Part shown: one piece after another, positions 15,433-24,111 of the stretch
Layout: every line of letters begins with the position of its first letter
Numbering within the stretch: the first letter of the stretch is position 1
Source: a virus
DNA: 52,958 nt
Virus record (IMG/VR): IMGVR_UViG_3300032241_000243
Location: 1 to 52,958 of that record
Direction: 5' to 3' (one strand)
Made by a program: the position numbers and the translations under genes
Notes under the pieces: model-generated
Told to the model about the DNA's origin: nothing
The model's input: the letters and a program-made list of their open reading frames with translations, nothing else
Database searches by the model: none

Positions 15433-16474
15433 TGTCTTCCTCCGCTGCTGATGGGAACTCATTGTCTTCAAAAACTTTAACTCGTACCTCTTCTTTAAGG
15501 TCGATCTCTTCACGGATGCTTTGAATGACAGGTTCTACTCCCTGCCACTTACGCTCTCCGTAGTAATACCAACCACCTTTGCGTGTGATAATCTCTTTAA
15601 CAAGTGCCAAAGATACAATCTCTTTAGCAAAGTCGAACTCTCCTGGAGCACACTCTCCGCCTTCAGCAAAGTAAAAGTCAAAGTACGCTACCCGTTGTGG
15701 TGGGGCAGACTTATTCTTCAAAGTGCGCACCTTAATGCGTTGGCCTACGCGTACTTTTTTGTCACCAGTGCCCACTTCAATCCACTCATCACGCTTGACT
15801 TCCGAACGAGTAAAGAAAGCATAGTTCTTGCCTTCTCCTCCAGGAGTGGTACGTGGGTCTCCGTGCATGACGCCGATCTTCATACGATACTGGTTAATGA
15901 TCAACCCTAGTACTGGACGCTCATCTTCTACAAGAGAACGCTTCATGGCGGTTCCTACTACACGGAAGAACTTGTTTGTAAGTAAGGCTCCACGACCTAC
16001 CGTAGCCTCTGACATGTCTTTTTCCATTTCAGGGGCAGGAGAAAGGGCAGGTAGTGAGTCGATGACAATGGCGTCTACAGCCTTTGATTCAGCGAACTGA
16101 ATGACTGCTTGATACGCCTCTTCCATGATAGAAGTTTCGATAACAATCACACGCTCAGTATCTACGCCGCACATAGCAGCGTACTCAGGTACCCACTGCT
16201 CTGCGGCTACCCAAACAGTTAGGTATTCAGGATTTACTGCTTGGTTTGCTGCGATTGTTTTAAGAGCGAGTGCTGTTTTACCATGAGACGGTTCGCCAAT
16301 GAGTTCATTCCATTGATTGCCAGGGAACCCACCACCGAGAACATAGTCCAAGGTAGTAGAGCCACTAGTAATACGAGGGATAAGATCACTTCGAATGTCC
16401 GAAGCAAGAACAACAACGTTATCCCCAAACTTTTTGTTAAGTAAAGCCATAACTTTTTTCGCTTCATCATTCAT
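15425..16474 (-). CDS. recA: RecA/UvsX-family recombinase
   Basis: 349 residues from the ATG at 16474, whose A is also the last base of the previous gene's TGA; a GTG one codon up is possible. The Walker A motif is 'GEPSHGKTA' (about residue 60), Walker B is in 'DAIVIDSLPAL', and 'GLIINQYRMKIG' with 'TTPGGEGKNYAFF' are the loop region and the L2-like segment. The protein forms filaments on single-stranded DNA and carries out strand exchange. Phage members are shorter than bacterial RecA, as here. Confidence 0.92.
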   Translation of the reverse strand: MNDEAKKVMALLNKKFGDNVVVLASDIRSDLIPRITSGSTTLDYVLGGGFPGNQWNELIGEPSHGKTALALKTIAANQAVNPEYLTVWVAAEQWVPEYAAMCGVDTERVIVIETSIMEEAYQAVIQFAESKAVDAIVIDSLPALSPAPEMEKDMSEATVGRGALLTNKFFRVVGTAMKRSLVEDERPVLGLIINQYRMKIGVMHGDPRTTPGGEGKNYAFFTRSEVKRDEWIEVGTGDKKVRVGQRIKVRTLKNKSAPPQRVAYFDFYFAEGGECAPGEFDFAKEIVSLALVKEIITRKGGWYYYGERKWQGVEPVIQSIREEIDLKEEVRVKVFEDNEFPSAAEEDSE

Positions 16475-16848
16475 CACTGCACTCTTCCGATAATGTTCTG
16501 TGGGTTGTAGTTGTTTGTTGTGTCATTGCCTAGTGCTGCTTTAGCACTACCCTGTACTTGAGCGCCGTTCAATACACCGAAGCGACCACCTGATTGTTCT
16601 ACTGGGTAACCACACTCCATACAACGTGGTTTTGCTCCTTGAACAGACATGTAGTTGGTTGAGTGACAGTCTGGGCACATCGCTGTCTGAGTTGCACTGG
16701 TTAAACCTTTAGGTGTTTGAGGTGCCTGCGGTGGGTATGCAGGTGTCATAGGTTGTTGAGAAGGTGGCATCGGCATAGCCATTGGGCGTGGTTGCGGTGC
16801 TTGTGGTTGTGTGCCTAACTGTTTGGCCCACCAGTCTGAATTACTCAT
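16474..16848 (-). CDS. Pro/Gln-rich zinc-ribbon protein
   Basis: I take the ATG at 16848, with GAGG seven bases upstream, over the ATG at 16860 that overlaps deeper with the previous gene. The first 55 residues are disordered Pro/Gln/Met-rich sequence, and a zinc ribbon follows with C-P-D-C and C-M-E-C 19 residues apart. Phages often carry such a protein between the polymerase and RecA. It may contact replication proteins. Confidence 0.7.
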   Translation of the reverse strand: MSNSDWWAKQLGTQPQAPQPRPMAMPMPPSQQPMTPAYPPQAPQTPKGLTSATQTAMCPDCHSTNYMSVQGAKPRCMECGYPVEQSGGRFGVLNGAQVQGSAKAALGNDTTNNYNPQNIIGRVQ

Positions 16849-17185
16849 CTTTTTCCTCATTTTTTAGAGATTCGTTTTTCATTTCATTGCCTACCTGTAT
16901 AAACCACGCAGCCATCTTTTGTCTAGCAGCATAGTGCCCACGTTCGTAGGCTTCTTCCGCATCTTGCTTATACTCTGGAGTGTGGACACTAAGTTCAAAC
17001 TTCTTACGCCATTCTTCAGACTCTGCAATCTTTGTAGCGTTTCGCTGATGCCACTCTTCTAACTCATAGTTGCGAGACTGTAACTTTTGGTTCTCACGAG
17101 AAAGTGCTTTAAAGGCCTCTTCGTTGCGCTCTATATCCCATTTAAGTTCTGCGATTTGATCTTCTAAGGATAGATCGTCATCCAT
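16841..17185 (-). CDS. Coiled-coil protein next to DNA polymerase
   Basis: The ATG at 17185 overlaps the polymerase TGA (TGATG) and has GAGAGG seven bases upstream, so I use it rather than the longer frame to 17203. The 114-residue product begins with an acidic patch and a heptad-type region (about residues 8-50: Leu/Ile spaced by Glu, Lys, Arg, Asn), a likely coiled coil, then a helical end. Unknown function, translation coupled to the polymerase. Confidence 0.7.
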   Translation of the reverse strand: MDDDLSLEDQIAELKWDIERNEEAFKALSRENQKLQSRNYELEEWHQRNATKIAESEEWRKKFELSVHTPEYKQDAEEAYERGHYAARQKMAAWFIQVGNEMKNESLKNEEKDE

Positions 17186-19188
17186 CACTTTGCCTCTCCC
17201 CACTTATCTACAATCTTTACATCTGCTATAAGAGGAACTGTAATCTGTGGGAAGGAGATACCCTCCATAGACACGCGGATGGCTTCCGCTGCTTCCTCTG
17301 CTAGGTGCTCAGGGGTAACAGTAACGATTTCATCGTGGATAGTCAACAGGACGTTCACCTCTGGCTCTTCTACAAAACAGGAGTGGGCACGTACCAGTGC
17401 TAGTTTCATAATGTCTGCTGCTGATCCCTGGATAACAGTGTTGAAAGCCTGTCGTTCGCCCCTAGACTTTAAGCCTTGTTCCTTGCTCATCAGTTCTGGA
17501 AGATAACGGCGTCGTCCCATAAGGGTTTCAACATAAGGCATTGGCCTCTTTTGTTCTGCCATACGGATTACTTTTGCCTTGTATTTGGCAATGTTTGAGA
17601 ACTTATCTGAGAAGTTATTGAGGAGGTCTTTAGCCTCTTTAATAGAGCAACCGATCTGGGAAGCGATCTTGTCAGGTCCGACTCCGTATGCAATAGAGAG
17701 AACCAACACCTTACCAGCCTTACGATTCACGCCCATTGTGTCACCGATAGTGGTGTAGATGTCACCGCCAGTTAGGTAGTTGTCCACCATAATCGGGTCA
17801 TTAGATAGGGCAGCAATGATGCGTGGCTCAATTTGAGAGTAGTCGGCTACTACTAACTTGTACCCTTCAGGAGCAATAAACAAGTTACGGATCAACTTGC
17901 CGTAATCACCACCACTTGGGATGTTCTGAAGATTTGGTTCTGAAGATGAGAATCGACCAGTCTCTGCACCATGAGCCTTAAAGTTGGTGTGTACCTTTCC
18001 ATCAATAAGAAGGCTCTTCTTATCTACAATCTTGGATTTACCAGAAGTTGTTCGAGTCACTTCTCCACCCAGATAAGGCATCACATAGGTAGTCATTAAC
18101 TTATTAAGGTCTTGGTACTCCAAGATAGCGTCTACCAGATCGTCTTTACCACGATAGAACTCAAGTGCGTCTGAAGAGACGGAGTAATGCTCAATACTGA
18201 TCTTAGAAGGATCGTTGTAAAGTAACTCTTGGCCTTTAGGTGTAAGCGCAATCTTGAGTTTAATGTTTGGTTTTATACCTCTGCCACCTTCTTCTTTAGG
18301 ACCAAACAACCACTTCTGCTTTTCTGCGATGGAGTTAAGAGAGAAAGCCTCCCCTGTAATCTTCCATGCTTTAGCCTTGGCTACCTCTAAGTCCTTGTCA
18401 ATGCGAACTTTGAGTTGTGTAAGTTCCTCAACATCCAGCGTCGCTCCAGACAACTCCATGTCACACAGCGCTGCTACTACACCCATCTCTAACTGCCATA
18501 CAGCCTTAAGGTTTCCCTCTAACTGTGGGGCTAACTTCTTGTACAACTGCCATGTAACATCAGCGTCAATGCCAGAGTACTTAGCCACGTCCTCAAAGGA
18601 GTGAACCTCTACTTGAGCACCCACACCTTTTTCAACAACGATACCAAGTTCACGCTTGGAACAGTCAGCAAGACCAAGTCCTAGTCGGTTGCGGTTATCA
18701 ATGATGAAAGATGCCATCAAAGTATCAAAGAAAGGTTTGTTAGGAACAACGCCTCTGTAGTACTTAGCAATTGACTTTAAATCAAACTTAACGTTGTGAC
18801 CAATCTTTAACTTATCACTAAAGAACAACGGCTTAAGAGCCTTGAACACTTCCCCTGGAAGAAGTTGCTTAGGTGCTGGACCAAACACTGGTCTCCAGTT
18901 TGCTTTGTTTTTTGAGTAATCTGCATCAGTTAAAGGCTTGCCTTTTTCTAACTTAGCAAGTCCACTTTTAAGAATGTCTTTGTCCCAGTGTAGGAACTCC
19001 CCGTTTGGGTGTCCCATAGGGATGACGTCTACGCGTCCTTCAGTTGCTAACGAGATCCAAAGTACATCGTTAACTACTGGTTGTATTCGGTTTTCACCGA
19101 CTGTCTCTACGTCAAAGGCAAACGCTTCGACCTTTAAATAATACTTAACTAGATCTTCTAGTTGCTCTTGCGTTGTGATGATGTTCAT
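17185..19188 (-). CDS. polA: Family A DNA polymerase with 3'-5' exonuclease domain
   Basis: 667 residues without the 5' nuclease domain of bacterial Pol I. The exonuclease domain has 'FDVETVG' (Exo I), 'IGHNVKFDL' (Exo II) and 'YSGIDADVTWQLY' (Exo III). The polymerase domain has motif A 'DYSQIEPRI' near residue 448, the O-helix 'RKAGKVLVLSIAYG' near 489-502, and motif C 'IHDEI' near the end. The residue that corresponds to E. coli Phe762 is Leu497 by this alignment. The ATG at 19188 follows GGGGG. It is the phage replicase; a hairpin lies in its leader. Confidence 0.95.
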   Translation of the reverse strand: MNIITTQEQLEDLVKYYLKVEAFAFDVETVGENRIQPVVNDVLWISLATEGRVDVIPMGHPNGEFLHWDKDILKSGLAKLEKGKPLTDADYSKNKANWRPVFGPAPKQLLPGEVFKALKPLFFSDKLKIGHNVKFDLKSIAKYYRGVVPNKPFFDTLMASFIIDNRNRLGLGLADCSKRELGIVVEKGVGAQVEVHSFEDVAKYSGIDADVTWQLYKKLAPQLEGNLKAVWQLEMGVVAALCDMELSGATLDVEELTQLKVRIDKDLEVAKAKAWKITGEAFSLNSIAEKQKWLFGPKEEGGRGIKPNIKLKIALTPKGQELLYNDPSKISIEHYSVSSDALEFYRGKDDLVDAILEYQDLNKLMTTYVMPYLGGEVTRTTSGKSKIVDKKSLLIDGKVHTNFKAHGAETGRFSSSEPNLQNIPSGGDYGKLIRNLFIAPEGYKLVVADYSQIEPRIIAALSNDPIMVDNYLTGGDIYTTIGDTMGVNRKAGKVLVLSIAYGVGPDKIASQIGCSIKEAKDLLNNFSDKFSNIAKYKAKVIRMAEQKRPMPYVETLMGRRRYLPELMSKEQGLKSRGERQAFNTVIQGSAADIMKLALVRAHSCFVEEPEVNVLLTIHDEIVTVTPEHLAEEAAEAIRVSMEGISFPQITVPLIADVKIVDKWGEAK

Positions 19189-19210
19189 TTACTACCCCCG
19201 TTGTTGTGTG

Positions 19211-19257
19211 TAGTAGGACTGTGGAGTCTGGAGGATGTCATTACCACAGTCCCACTA
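19211..19257 (-). promoter_or_regulatory. 14-bp hairpin in the polA leader
   Basis: Arms at 19211-19224 and 19244-19257, loop of 19 bases. In the minus-strand RNA all 14 positions pair, one of them as G-U; on plus-strand RNA that position would be an A-C mismatch, so the element is built for the minus-strand transcript. The spacing to the polA start is 22 bases. There is no U-tract, so it is not an intrinsic terminator. A control site for translation or stability of the polymerase mRNA is possible. Confidence 0.6.
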
Positions 19258-19271
19258 CAAGTTGTTGGAAC

Positions 19272-19928
19272 TTATCCTGCTGCGCGAGCGATGCCAATTA
19301 GTTCAGAGCGGGGGGTCTCACGAACTACTTGTTCTGCTGTGTAAGGAACTGCAGATGCTACAAGCGCATTGACAGTGTCGAGATCCAACTTCCATTCCTC
19401 AGCAAGGTCGCGACCACGCACGTACGTTAGGTTGTACTGTGTTGTTGGTCCCATACCTGTGCGGGAAATTTCCCAGAACTCTCGTACGAGAGGTCCTTTG
19501 CGCTCATCCTTGTTCGCTGCTGCGATCTGACGAGCGAAGACTGGCGGTACAGTAAGAACTTGTACGGTCTGCTCTGCGCCACTAAGGACGAGAATGTTCC
19601 ATGAGAACTTACCGCGTGGCTTATCTCCCAAGATGTTACAAAGTGGGCACTCGTCTCCGATGCAAACAAAAGACTTGCGTCCTTGACGCTCGATCCAGTG
19701 TTGCTCGTAAACTGCGAATGGTCCATCTTCGAGGAACTTAATGAGAACAGGTTCTTCACTGAACTTGAAGTCTGTTGGATAAGCAGTTGTTTCAGGCTTA
19801 ATGAGATCGTCTAATGCGTCCCATCCACCCTTAACAGTTGATGATGATTGAGGTGCAGAGACCTCTTCGGTTGCTTCAATGTCAGCAGAATATTCTGCTG
19901 CTTGAAACTTAGGTTGTGTAATTGGCAT
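19272..19928 (-). CDS. gp32-like single-stranded DNA-binding protein
   Basis: I use the ATG at 19928; the open frame extends to a TTG at 19979 with no ribosome binding site. The N-terminus is disordered and acidic. The core holds a zinc knuckle 'CIGDECPLC' within a segment with aromatic residues ('HWIERQGRKSF', 'FSWNIL'), the layout of phage T4 gp32-type SSBs. Unlike gp32, the C-terminus is not strongly acidic here. It coats single-stranded DNA during replication and recombination. It lies immediately upstream of polA. Confidence 0.6.
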   Translation of the reverse strand: MPITQPKFQAAEYSADIEATEEVSAPQSSSTVKGGWDALDDLIKPETTAYPTDFKFSEEPVLIKFLEDGPFAVYEQHWIERQGRKSFVCIGDECPLCNILGDKPRGKFSWNILVLSGAEQTVQVLTVPPVFARQIAAANKDERKGPLVREFWEISRTGMGPTTQYNLTYVRGRDLAEEWKLDLDTVNALVASAVPYTAEQVVRETPRSELIGIARAAG

Positions 19929-19988
19929 GATTGTCTTTTCTGTAGTTTGGCAATGAGTACTGCATAGACTGTTGTGCAAAGACCTTGT

Positions 19989-20471
19989 CTATGTCGGACT
20001 CTCGGTTGTTGTGATGCTCTTCCATCGGCGGATTAGCGCTTCTGTTAGATCATCGTGGATGCTCCACTCTACACGAGCAGAGCCTAGAAGTCCACGCACT
20101 GAGAACTCCTCAATGGCAGATTCTATAAGCGCTCTGGTATACACCCGATTTCCCCCAGTCTTAGACCCATTAAGAGTCTTTGACCGAAGTCTATACGGGG
20201 CACGTGGGATGTACCCTTTGCGCTCCCATAGGCGAATAGTGACAATTGTCTTTTCTAAAGCGTGCGCTAACGCACCTATAGTAAAAACTTCTGTTTCTAC
20301 TCCACCTAATGACTTAATGATTGGGTTTTCATCCCAACCATTGCTCTCACCTTTTTTACGGCGAGAAACCTTTGGATCTGGTTCCCTACGCTTTTTCTTC
20401 TTAGAACCTGGAAGGTATTCCAAGTCAGAGAATGAAGCAAGGATCTCATCGTCCCCACGTAAACCTGGCAT
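19989..20471 (-). CDS. MerR-like helix-turn-helix protein
   Basis: 160 residues. Residues about 55-110 have the winged helix-turn-helix of MerR and excisionase proteins: 'IGALAHALEKTIVTIRLWERKGYIPRAP', followed by a loop and 'RVYTRALIESAI'. A Lys/Arg-rich patch precedes the domain. The family binds DNA as a dimer. Without an integrase in view, a role as replication-module regulator is as likely as excision. Confidence 0.8.
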   Translation of the reverse strand: MPGLRGDDEILASFSDLEYLPGSKKKKRREPDPKVSRRKKGESNGWDENPIIKSLGGVETEVFTIGALAHALEKTIVTIRLWERKGYIPRAPYRLRSKTLNGSKTGGNRVYTRALIESAIEEFSVRGLLGSARVEWSIHDDLTEALIRRWKSITTTESPT

Positions 20472-20474
20472 CAG

Positions 20475-20915
20475 TTACTTCTTATTAAGAACTATAGCCC
20501 AAGTAACAACTTGTGGATAAATACTATCAACTTCTTCTTCACTAAGTTCTGCGCTGTACATGGCAGCCATGAGTGCGTCTTCATCTACAACTCGAATGGT
20601 CTTATACAACTTATCTTCTAAACCTTTTTCAGCAATCAGTTGCTCTGCAAGTGTTTCATCGATCTTGCGCTTTACTCTGCGTTGCTTTTTAAAAGATCTA
20701 ACACCATCAATAGGCTCTTTAAGTTCAAGGATGATGTGACCTTCGCTGTCTACTTCACCTTCAACATCAATCTTACTAAAGATTTTTTCTTTAAGGTCTT
20801 TGTGCTTATCTTCAAAGTAGTCTAGTTGCTTCTTAACAAAAACAAACTCTTTGGCTTGTGCAATAAACTCGTCTTCAGTTACATTTCTTGGTTCACTAGG
20901 TTGTACTCGCGCCAT
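20475..20915 (-). CDS. Hypothetical protein of the replication module
   Basis: 146 residues with a strong GGAGG ribosome binding site. Charged (Lys/Glu) helices flank a short beta hairpin ('GHIILELKEP'). The pattern of an N-terminal helical part, central strands and a C-terminal acidic helix resembles phage nuclease-inhibitor or helper proteins, but no family is recognised. It lies between the SNF2 helicase and the MerR-like gene. Confidence 0.65.
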   Translation of the reverse strand: MARVQPSEPRNVTEDEFIAQAKEFVFVKKQLDYFEDKHKDLKEKIFSKIDVEGEVDSEGHIILELKEPIDGVRSFKKQRRVKRKIDETLAEQLIAEKGLEDKLYKTIRVVDEDALMAAMYSAELSEEEVDSIYPQVVTWAIVLNKK

Positions 20916-20924
20916 GGTTCCTCC

Positions 20925-22466
20925 TTATGGCCTATTATTTGTAAGGAATCCTATAAGAGATCCCACTGTCAAGTCAACTCCACCTTTGGCATTGATTCCC
21001 TCTCCATCTAGTACAGCATCTGCTACCGCGTTCTTTTGAGCCAACAGGTCGTACTGCCGTTCTTCGATAGAGTTTTGTACCAAGATGTCTTGGATAATCA
21101 CTGTAGGCCAACGACTAGACGCACGTTTAATGCGCCCGTTTCGCTGGACTGACAGCCCCGCACTCCAAGGTAAGTCATAGTTTACTAATAGGTTTGCGTT
21201 TGGCAAATCTACACCATAACCCCCTGCATCAGAGGAAATGAAGACACGACACTCTGGGTCATTAAGAAACTTTTCTTTGCTGGACTCTTTTTGCTTTGCG
21301 TCCATTTGTCCTGTGTAAACAGTTCCGCCAACCGTCTCTTGGATCAGACGAACCATACCTACCCATGAGGTAAACACAACTACCTTGGCGTCTGGGTCAG
21401 TCTCTAAATGGTCCTGGACATACTGCTTAAGAGTGTCTAACTTATGGGATTTAGTCGAAGTAAAAAAGTCTCGGTCTTTTAAACTGTAACAATAACTACT
21501 GCCTTCTCCAAGTTCCTCTTCAAATTTTTTTGCAGAATCAAGTAGCAATGACGGATGATCACACAGCATTCTGAGGGCAGTGATCTTAGACATTATAGAC
21601 CCACGTAACGCATCTGCTGGTCCACCATGTTGGTTTTCTTGCCCGTAGTGTGCCATCAAAGAAAAACTAGCACCAAGAAGTTGTTGTGCTTCGTACAGTT
21701 CCTGCTGTAACTCTTCAGCAATATAGTTGTACAAATTTTTATTATCTTTATCAAACTTAACGTAAACAGGTTCACGGTGTATGGTGTCAGGTAAGTAAGG
21801 TGCAACATCTGGATCACTTTGAGTTTTTCTTACAGAGGCTGTTTTAACTCTTTCATGAAATAACGGTAGGTTCCTGTAGCGTTGTACACCACCAAAATGA
21901 TTTCGCACGATAAACGTCTGATCAAATAAATCAAATCTTCCAAGCAATGACGGATCTACAAACTGAAAAATAGAGTACAGTTCTTCAGGGCGACCGTTCT
22001 CAATAGGTGTACCAGTCAGCGCAAACCTAACTTCTACATTCTTAGATAACTGTTTGACCTTCTTGGACCGTTGGGAACGGAAGCCCTTTATCGCTGTTGC
22101 TTCATCGCAAACGATTGCGTCCCACTCAATTTTACTTACTGTATCCCAGTCATTAACAACAGCCTCATAGTTACATATAATGTATTTAGTGTCTGATAGC
22201 CACTGCTTCTCACGTGCGGTTTTAGAACCATCAACTACTGTCGAAGTTGAGTCAGAGAACTTTGTTATCTCTTTTTGCCATTGATACTTGAGGCTTGACA
22301 GCGCAATGACAAGAACCTTACCTTCAAGTTGTAAGTTCTCTAAAGCAGCGATGGTCATGACAGTCTTGCCAGTACCCATCTCAAAGGCTACAAGCATCTG
22401 CTTACGTTCTACCATTTTGTCAACTGACTCGACTTGGTAGGGCTTCAGTGTTCCTTTAAACGTCAT
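20925..22466 (-). CDS. SNF2-family DNA helicase/translocase
   Basis: 513 residues with both RecA-like lobes: Walker A 'FEMGTGKTVM' (residues 28-37), 'VIALSSLKYQWQKEI' (Ia), 'VCDEATAIK' (II, DEAT), 'ALTGTPIENGRPEELYSIFQF' (III), then the second lobe with 'VVFTSWVGM' (IV), 'FISSDAGGYGVDL' (V) and 'QRNGRIKR' (VI). This is the SNF2/Swi2 helicase pattern, usual in phage replication modules, where it probably remodels protein-DNA complexes or branched DNA. The ATG overlaps the endonuclease VII stop. Confidence 0.92.
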   Translation of the reverse strand: MTFKGTLKPYQVESVDKMVERKQMLVAFEMGTGKTVMTIAALENLQLEGKVLVIALSSLKYQWQKEITKFSDSTSTVVDGSKTAREKQWLSDTKYIICNYEAVVNDWDTVSKIEWDAIVCDEATAIKGFRSQRSKKVKQLSKNVEVRFALTGTPIENGRPEELYSIFQFVDPSLLGRFDLFDQTFIVRNHFGGVQRYRNLPLFHERVKTASVRKTQSDPDVAPYLPDTIHREPVYVKFDKDNKNLYNYIAEELQQELYEAQQLLGASFSLMAHYGQENQHGGPADALRGSIMSKITALRMLCDHPSLLLDSAKKFEEELGEGSSYCYSLKDRDFFTSTKSHKLDTLKQYVQDHLETDPDAKVVVFTSWVGMVRLIQETVGGTVYTGQMDAKQKESSKEKFLNDPECRVFISSDAGGYGVDLPNANLLVNYDLPWSAGLSVQRNGRIKRASSRWPTVIIQDILVQNSIEERQYDLLAQKNAVADAVLDGEGINAKGGVDLTVGSLIGFLTNNRP

Positions 22467-22966
22467 TGGTTTAAGTAAGTAATCATTTTGTTAAGTAACT
22501 CCGTATCATCTTTTAGTTCTCCCAATATTAAATTGCATCTAGTGCACAGTAATCCCCTGAAACATTTACCACAATGTTTAACAGTACCTGGACAGCAGGT
22601 ATGGTCATGATCTACAGCAAAGTTTTTACGTTGATGTCCTGGAGTTTTTGTTCCACAGATCTTACATCCTCCGCCTTGCTCTTTAAGAATGCGTTCATAG
22701 TCATCAATTGTTAACCCTTTGTATTTAAGTGATCGTTTTCTACTGCGATCAGGGCTATTTACCGAATGCCAGTGTCTACGGCAGGCTCCTGTCGGACCTG
22801 CTTTTGTTGAACAGTTTTCTACTAAACATGTTCCCCAAGAATCAGGTAACTTTTGAGCAGGACCTAGTTCACCTTTTGTTCTTAAACGAGTGTAATGCAT
22901 TAGGCAATAACTTTTTACAATACGTTTAGAGTTACCTGTACAACCTTCTATTGAGCATTTATTCAT
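22463..22966 (-). CDS. T4 endonuclease VII-like recombination endonuclease
   Basis: The C-terminal ~80 residues match the endonuclease VII family: C-K-I-C, then 'VDHDHTC', then 'RGLLCTRCN' followed by a helix. The DHDH and Asn residues belong to the beta-beta-alpha-metal site that cuts Holliday junctions. The N-terminal half has two further zinc knuckles of the type C-x4-C...C-x-x-H-Y. I use the ATG at 22966; the ATG at 22984 is possible. The gene is coupled to the SNF2 helicase by an ATGA overlap. It lies within replication genes; a homing-type origin cannot be excluded, because such HNH-like genes move. Confidence 0.85.
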   Translation of the reverse strand: MNKCSIEGCTGNSKRIVKSYCLMHYTRLRTKGELGPAQKLPDSWGTCLVENCSTKAGPTGACRRHWHSVNSPDRSRKRSLKYKGLTIDDYERILKEQGGGCKICGTKTPGHQRKNFAVDHDHTCCPGTVKHCGKCFRGLLCTRCNLILGELKDDTELLNKMITYLNQ

Positions 22967-22999
22967 AACTGTAGGGTAGCACATTAAACGCCACAGTTG

Positions 23000-23182
23000 T
23001 TAACTATACCAACGGTCTTCGGGAAGCGGGGTAGGGGCGGTGGCTAAACTGCCACATAGCGCACACTCCATATCCAACATGTACAAAGAGATCTCTCCGT
23101 CTTCAAACATGGCTTTAACATTCCACAGTGTGGAACCACAGATGCACACCTCTAATGGGCGGTCTTTATCTCTTAAGTCCAT
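23000..23182 (-). CDS. Small zinc-binding protein
   Basis: 60 residues with C-I-C-G and C-A-L-C-G, about 27 residues apart, a possible zinc ribbon. It overlaps the primase 3' end by ten bases. Small zinc ribbons next to a primase are common in phages but no function is proven. Confidence 0.6.
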   Translation of the reverse strand: MDLRDKDRPLEVCICGSTLWNVKAMFEDGEISLYMLDMECALCGSLATAPTPLPEDRWYS

Positions 23183-24111
23183 GTGTATGCAGCCTTACCT
23201 TCCACCATGTGACGAGCGTGCTTGATGCCCCAGTGTATCTGCTCTTCGGTCATATCGCCAATGTCCTTGACATCTATGCCGTTGTAGTTAAAGAACATGA
23301 GATTAAGTCCATAGGTATGAGCAAACTTTACAATCTCCTCAGAGGCTTTACGCCCTGCCTCGTCCTTGTCGTATGCCGCCATCACTGTCTTAGCGTTACG
23401 AAGGATCTTTGCCTGCGTATCGCTGAGTGCTGCTCCATAAGGGGATACCGCTCCTGTGTACCCTACGGTTTCTAGACGAACAACATCAAGGGGCGATTCA
23501 ACAACAATGACCGTATCAGTGCTCATGTTCTGTACATTGAACAGGGTCTTAGACTTCTTTACCCCTCCTGGCTGGTTCTTGAAGAACCTTCCTTGGGCGC
23601 CCTTCTCCTGCCATCCCCAGAGGTTGTAGTTCTCAGGACTACGGATAGGGAGAATCCATGCAGATGTCTTGGGATCCCAAAGAACACCGCAGGCACGAGC
23701 CGACTCAAGGGTAATAAAACGCTTCCTCAGATCCATTTCAGGAGGGTCAGTAAAGACCGCTAAACGTGCTTCTGACATCTCCAGAGGCTCTTCTGGTACT
23801 TGGTACACGGGAAGATCTCTAAGACGGGCTAGAAGGTAATCAGCCGTCGATTCCTTCTGCTCGTTGACGAACTCTTGAGCATCAAAGTAATCCATGCCTT
23901 TGAGGTCTCTAACAAGAGTAAAGATGTTTCCCTTGTAACCGCACGAGAAGCAAAGGTGCATGCCGTTAGTTGTGTTGAACCACCATGAGGGGTGGTTGTC
24001 GTCTTTACCTGTGCGAGCCTTATGCATAGGGCATAGGCCTTCAAGTTCTACCCCACGCTGAGAAGTGAACTTGAGGTCTAGACCTACAATAACCTTCTCG
24101 TAATCAATCAT
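23173..24111 (-). CDS. DnaG-type primase
   Basis: Starts at the ATG that overlaps the helicase stop (ATGA, 24111); the open frame goes further up but without a start signal. A zinc-binding domain is at residues about 20-55 ('CPMH' and 'CFSCG'), followed by the Toprim domain: 'TVIVVESPLDV' (the catalytic Glu strand) and 'MAAYDKDEAG' (the D-x-D strand). At 312 residues it is shorter than bacterial DnaG, like other phage primases. It makes the primers for the replicase and works with the DnaB-like helicase encoded just before it. Confidence 0.9.
   Translation of the reverse strand: MIDYEKVIVGLDLKFTSQRGVELEGLCPMHKARTGKDDNHPSWWFNTTNGMHLCFSCGYKGNIFTLVRDLKGMDYFDAQEFVNEQKESTADYLLARLRDLPVYQVPEEPLEMSEARLAVFTDPPEMDLRKRFITLESARACGVLWDPKTSAWILPIRSPENYNLWGWQEKGAQGRFFKNQPGGVKKSKTLFNVQNMSTDTVIVVESPLDVVRLETVGYTGAVSPYGAALSDTQAKILRNAKTVMAAYDKDEAGRKASEEIVKFAHTYGLNLMFFNYNGIDVKDIGDMTEEQIHWGIKHARHMVEGKAAYTWT

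Noticed and set aside
22463-22966. Homing endonuclease insertion
   Set aside because: It matches endonuclease VII, has ATGA coupling to the next gene, and neighbouring genes are intact. It is more likely a phage recombination nuclease.
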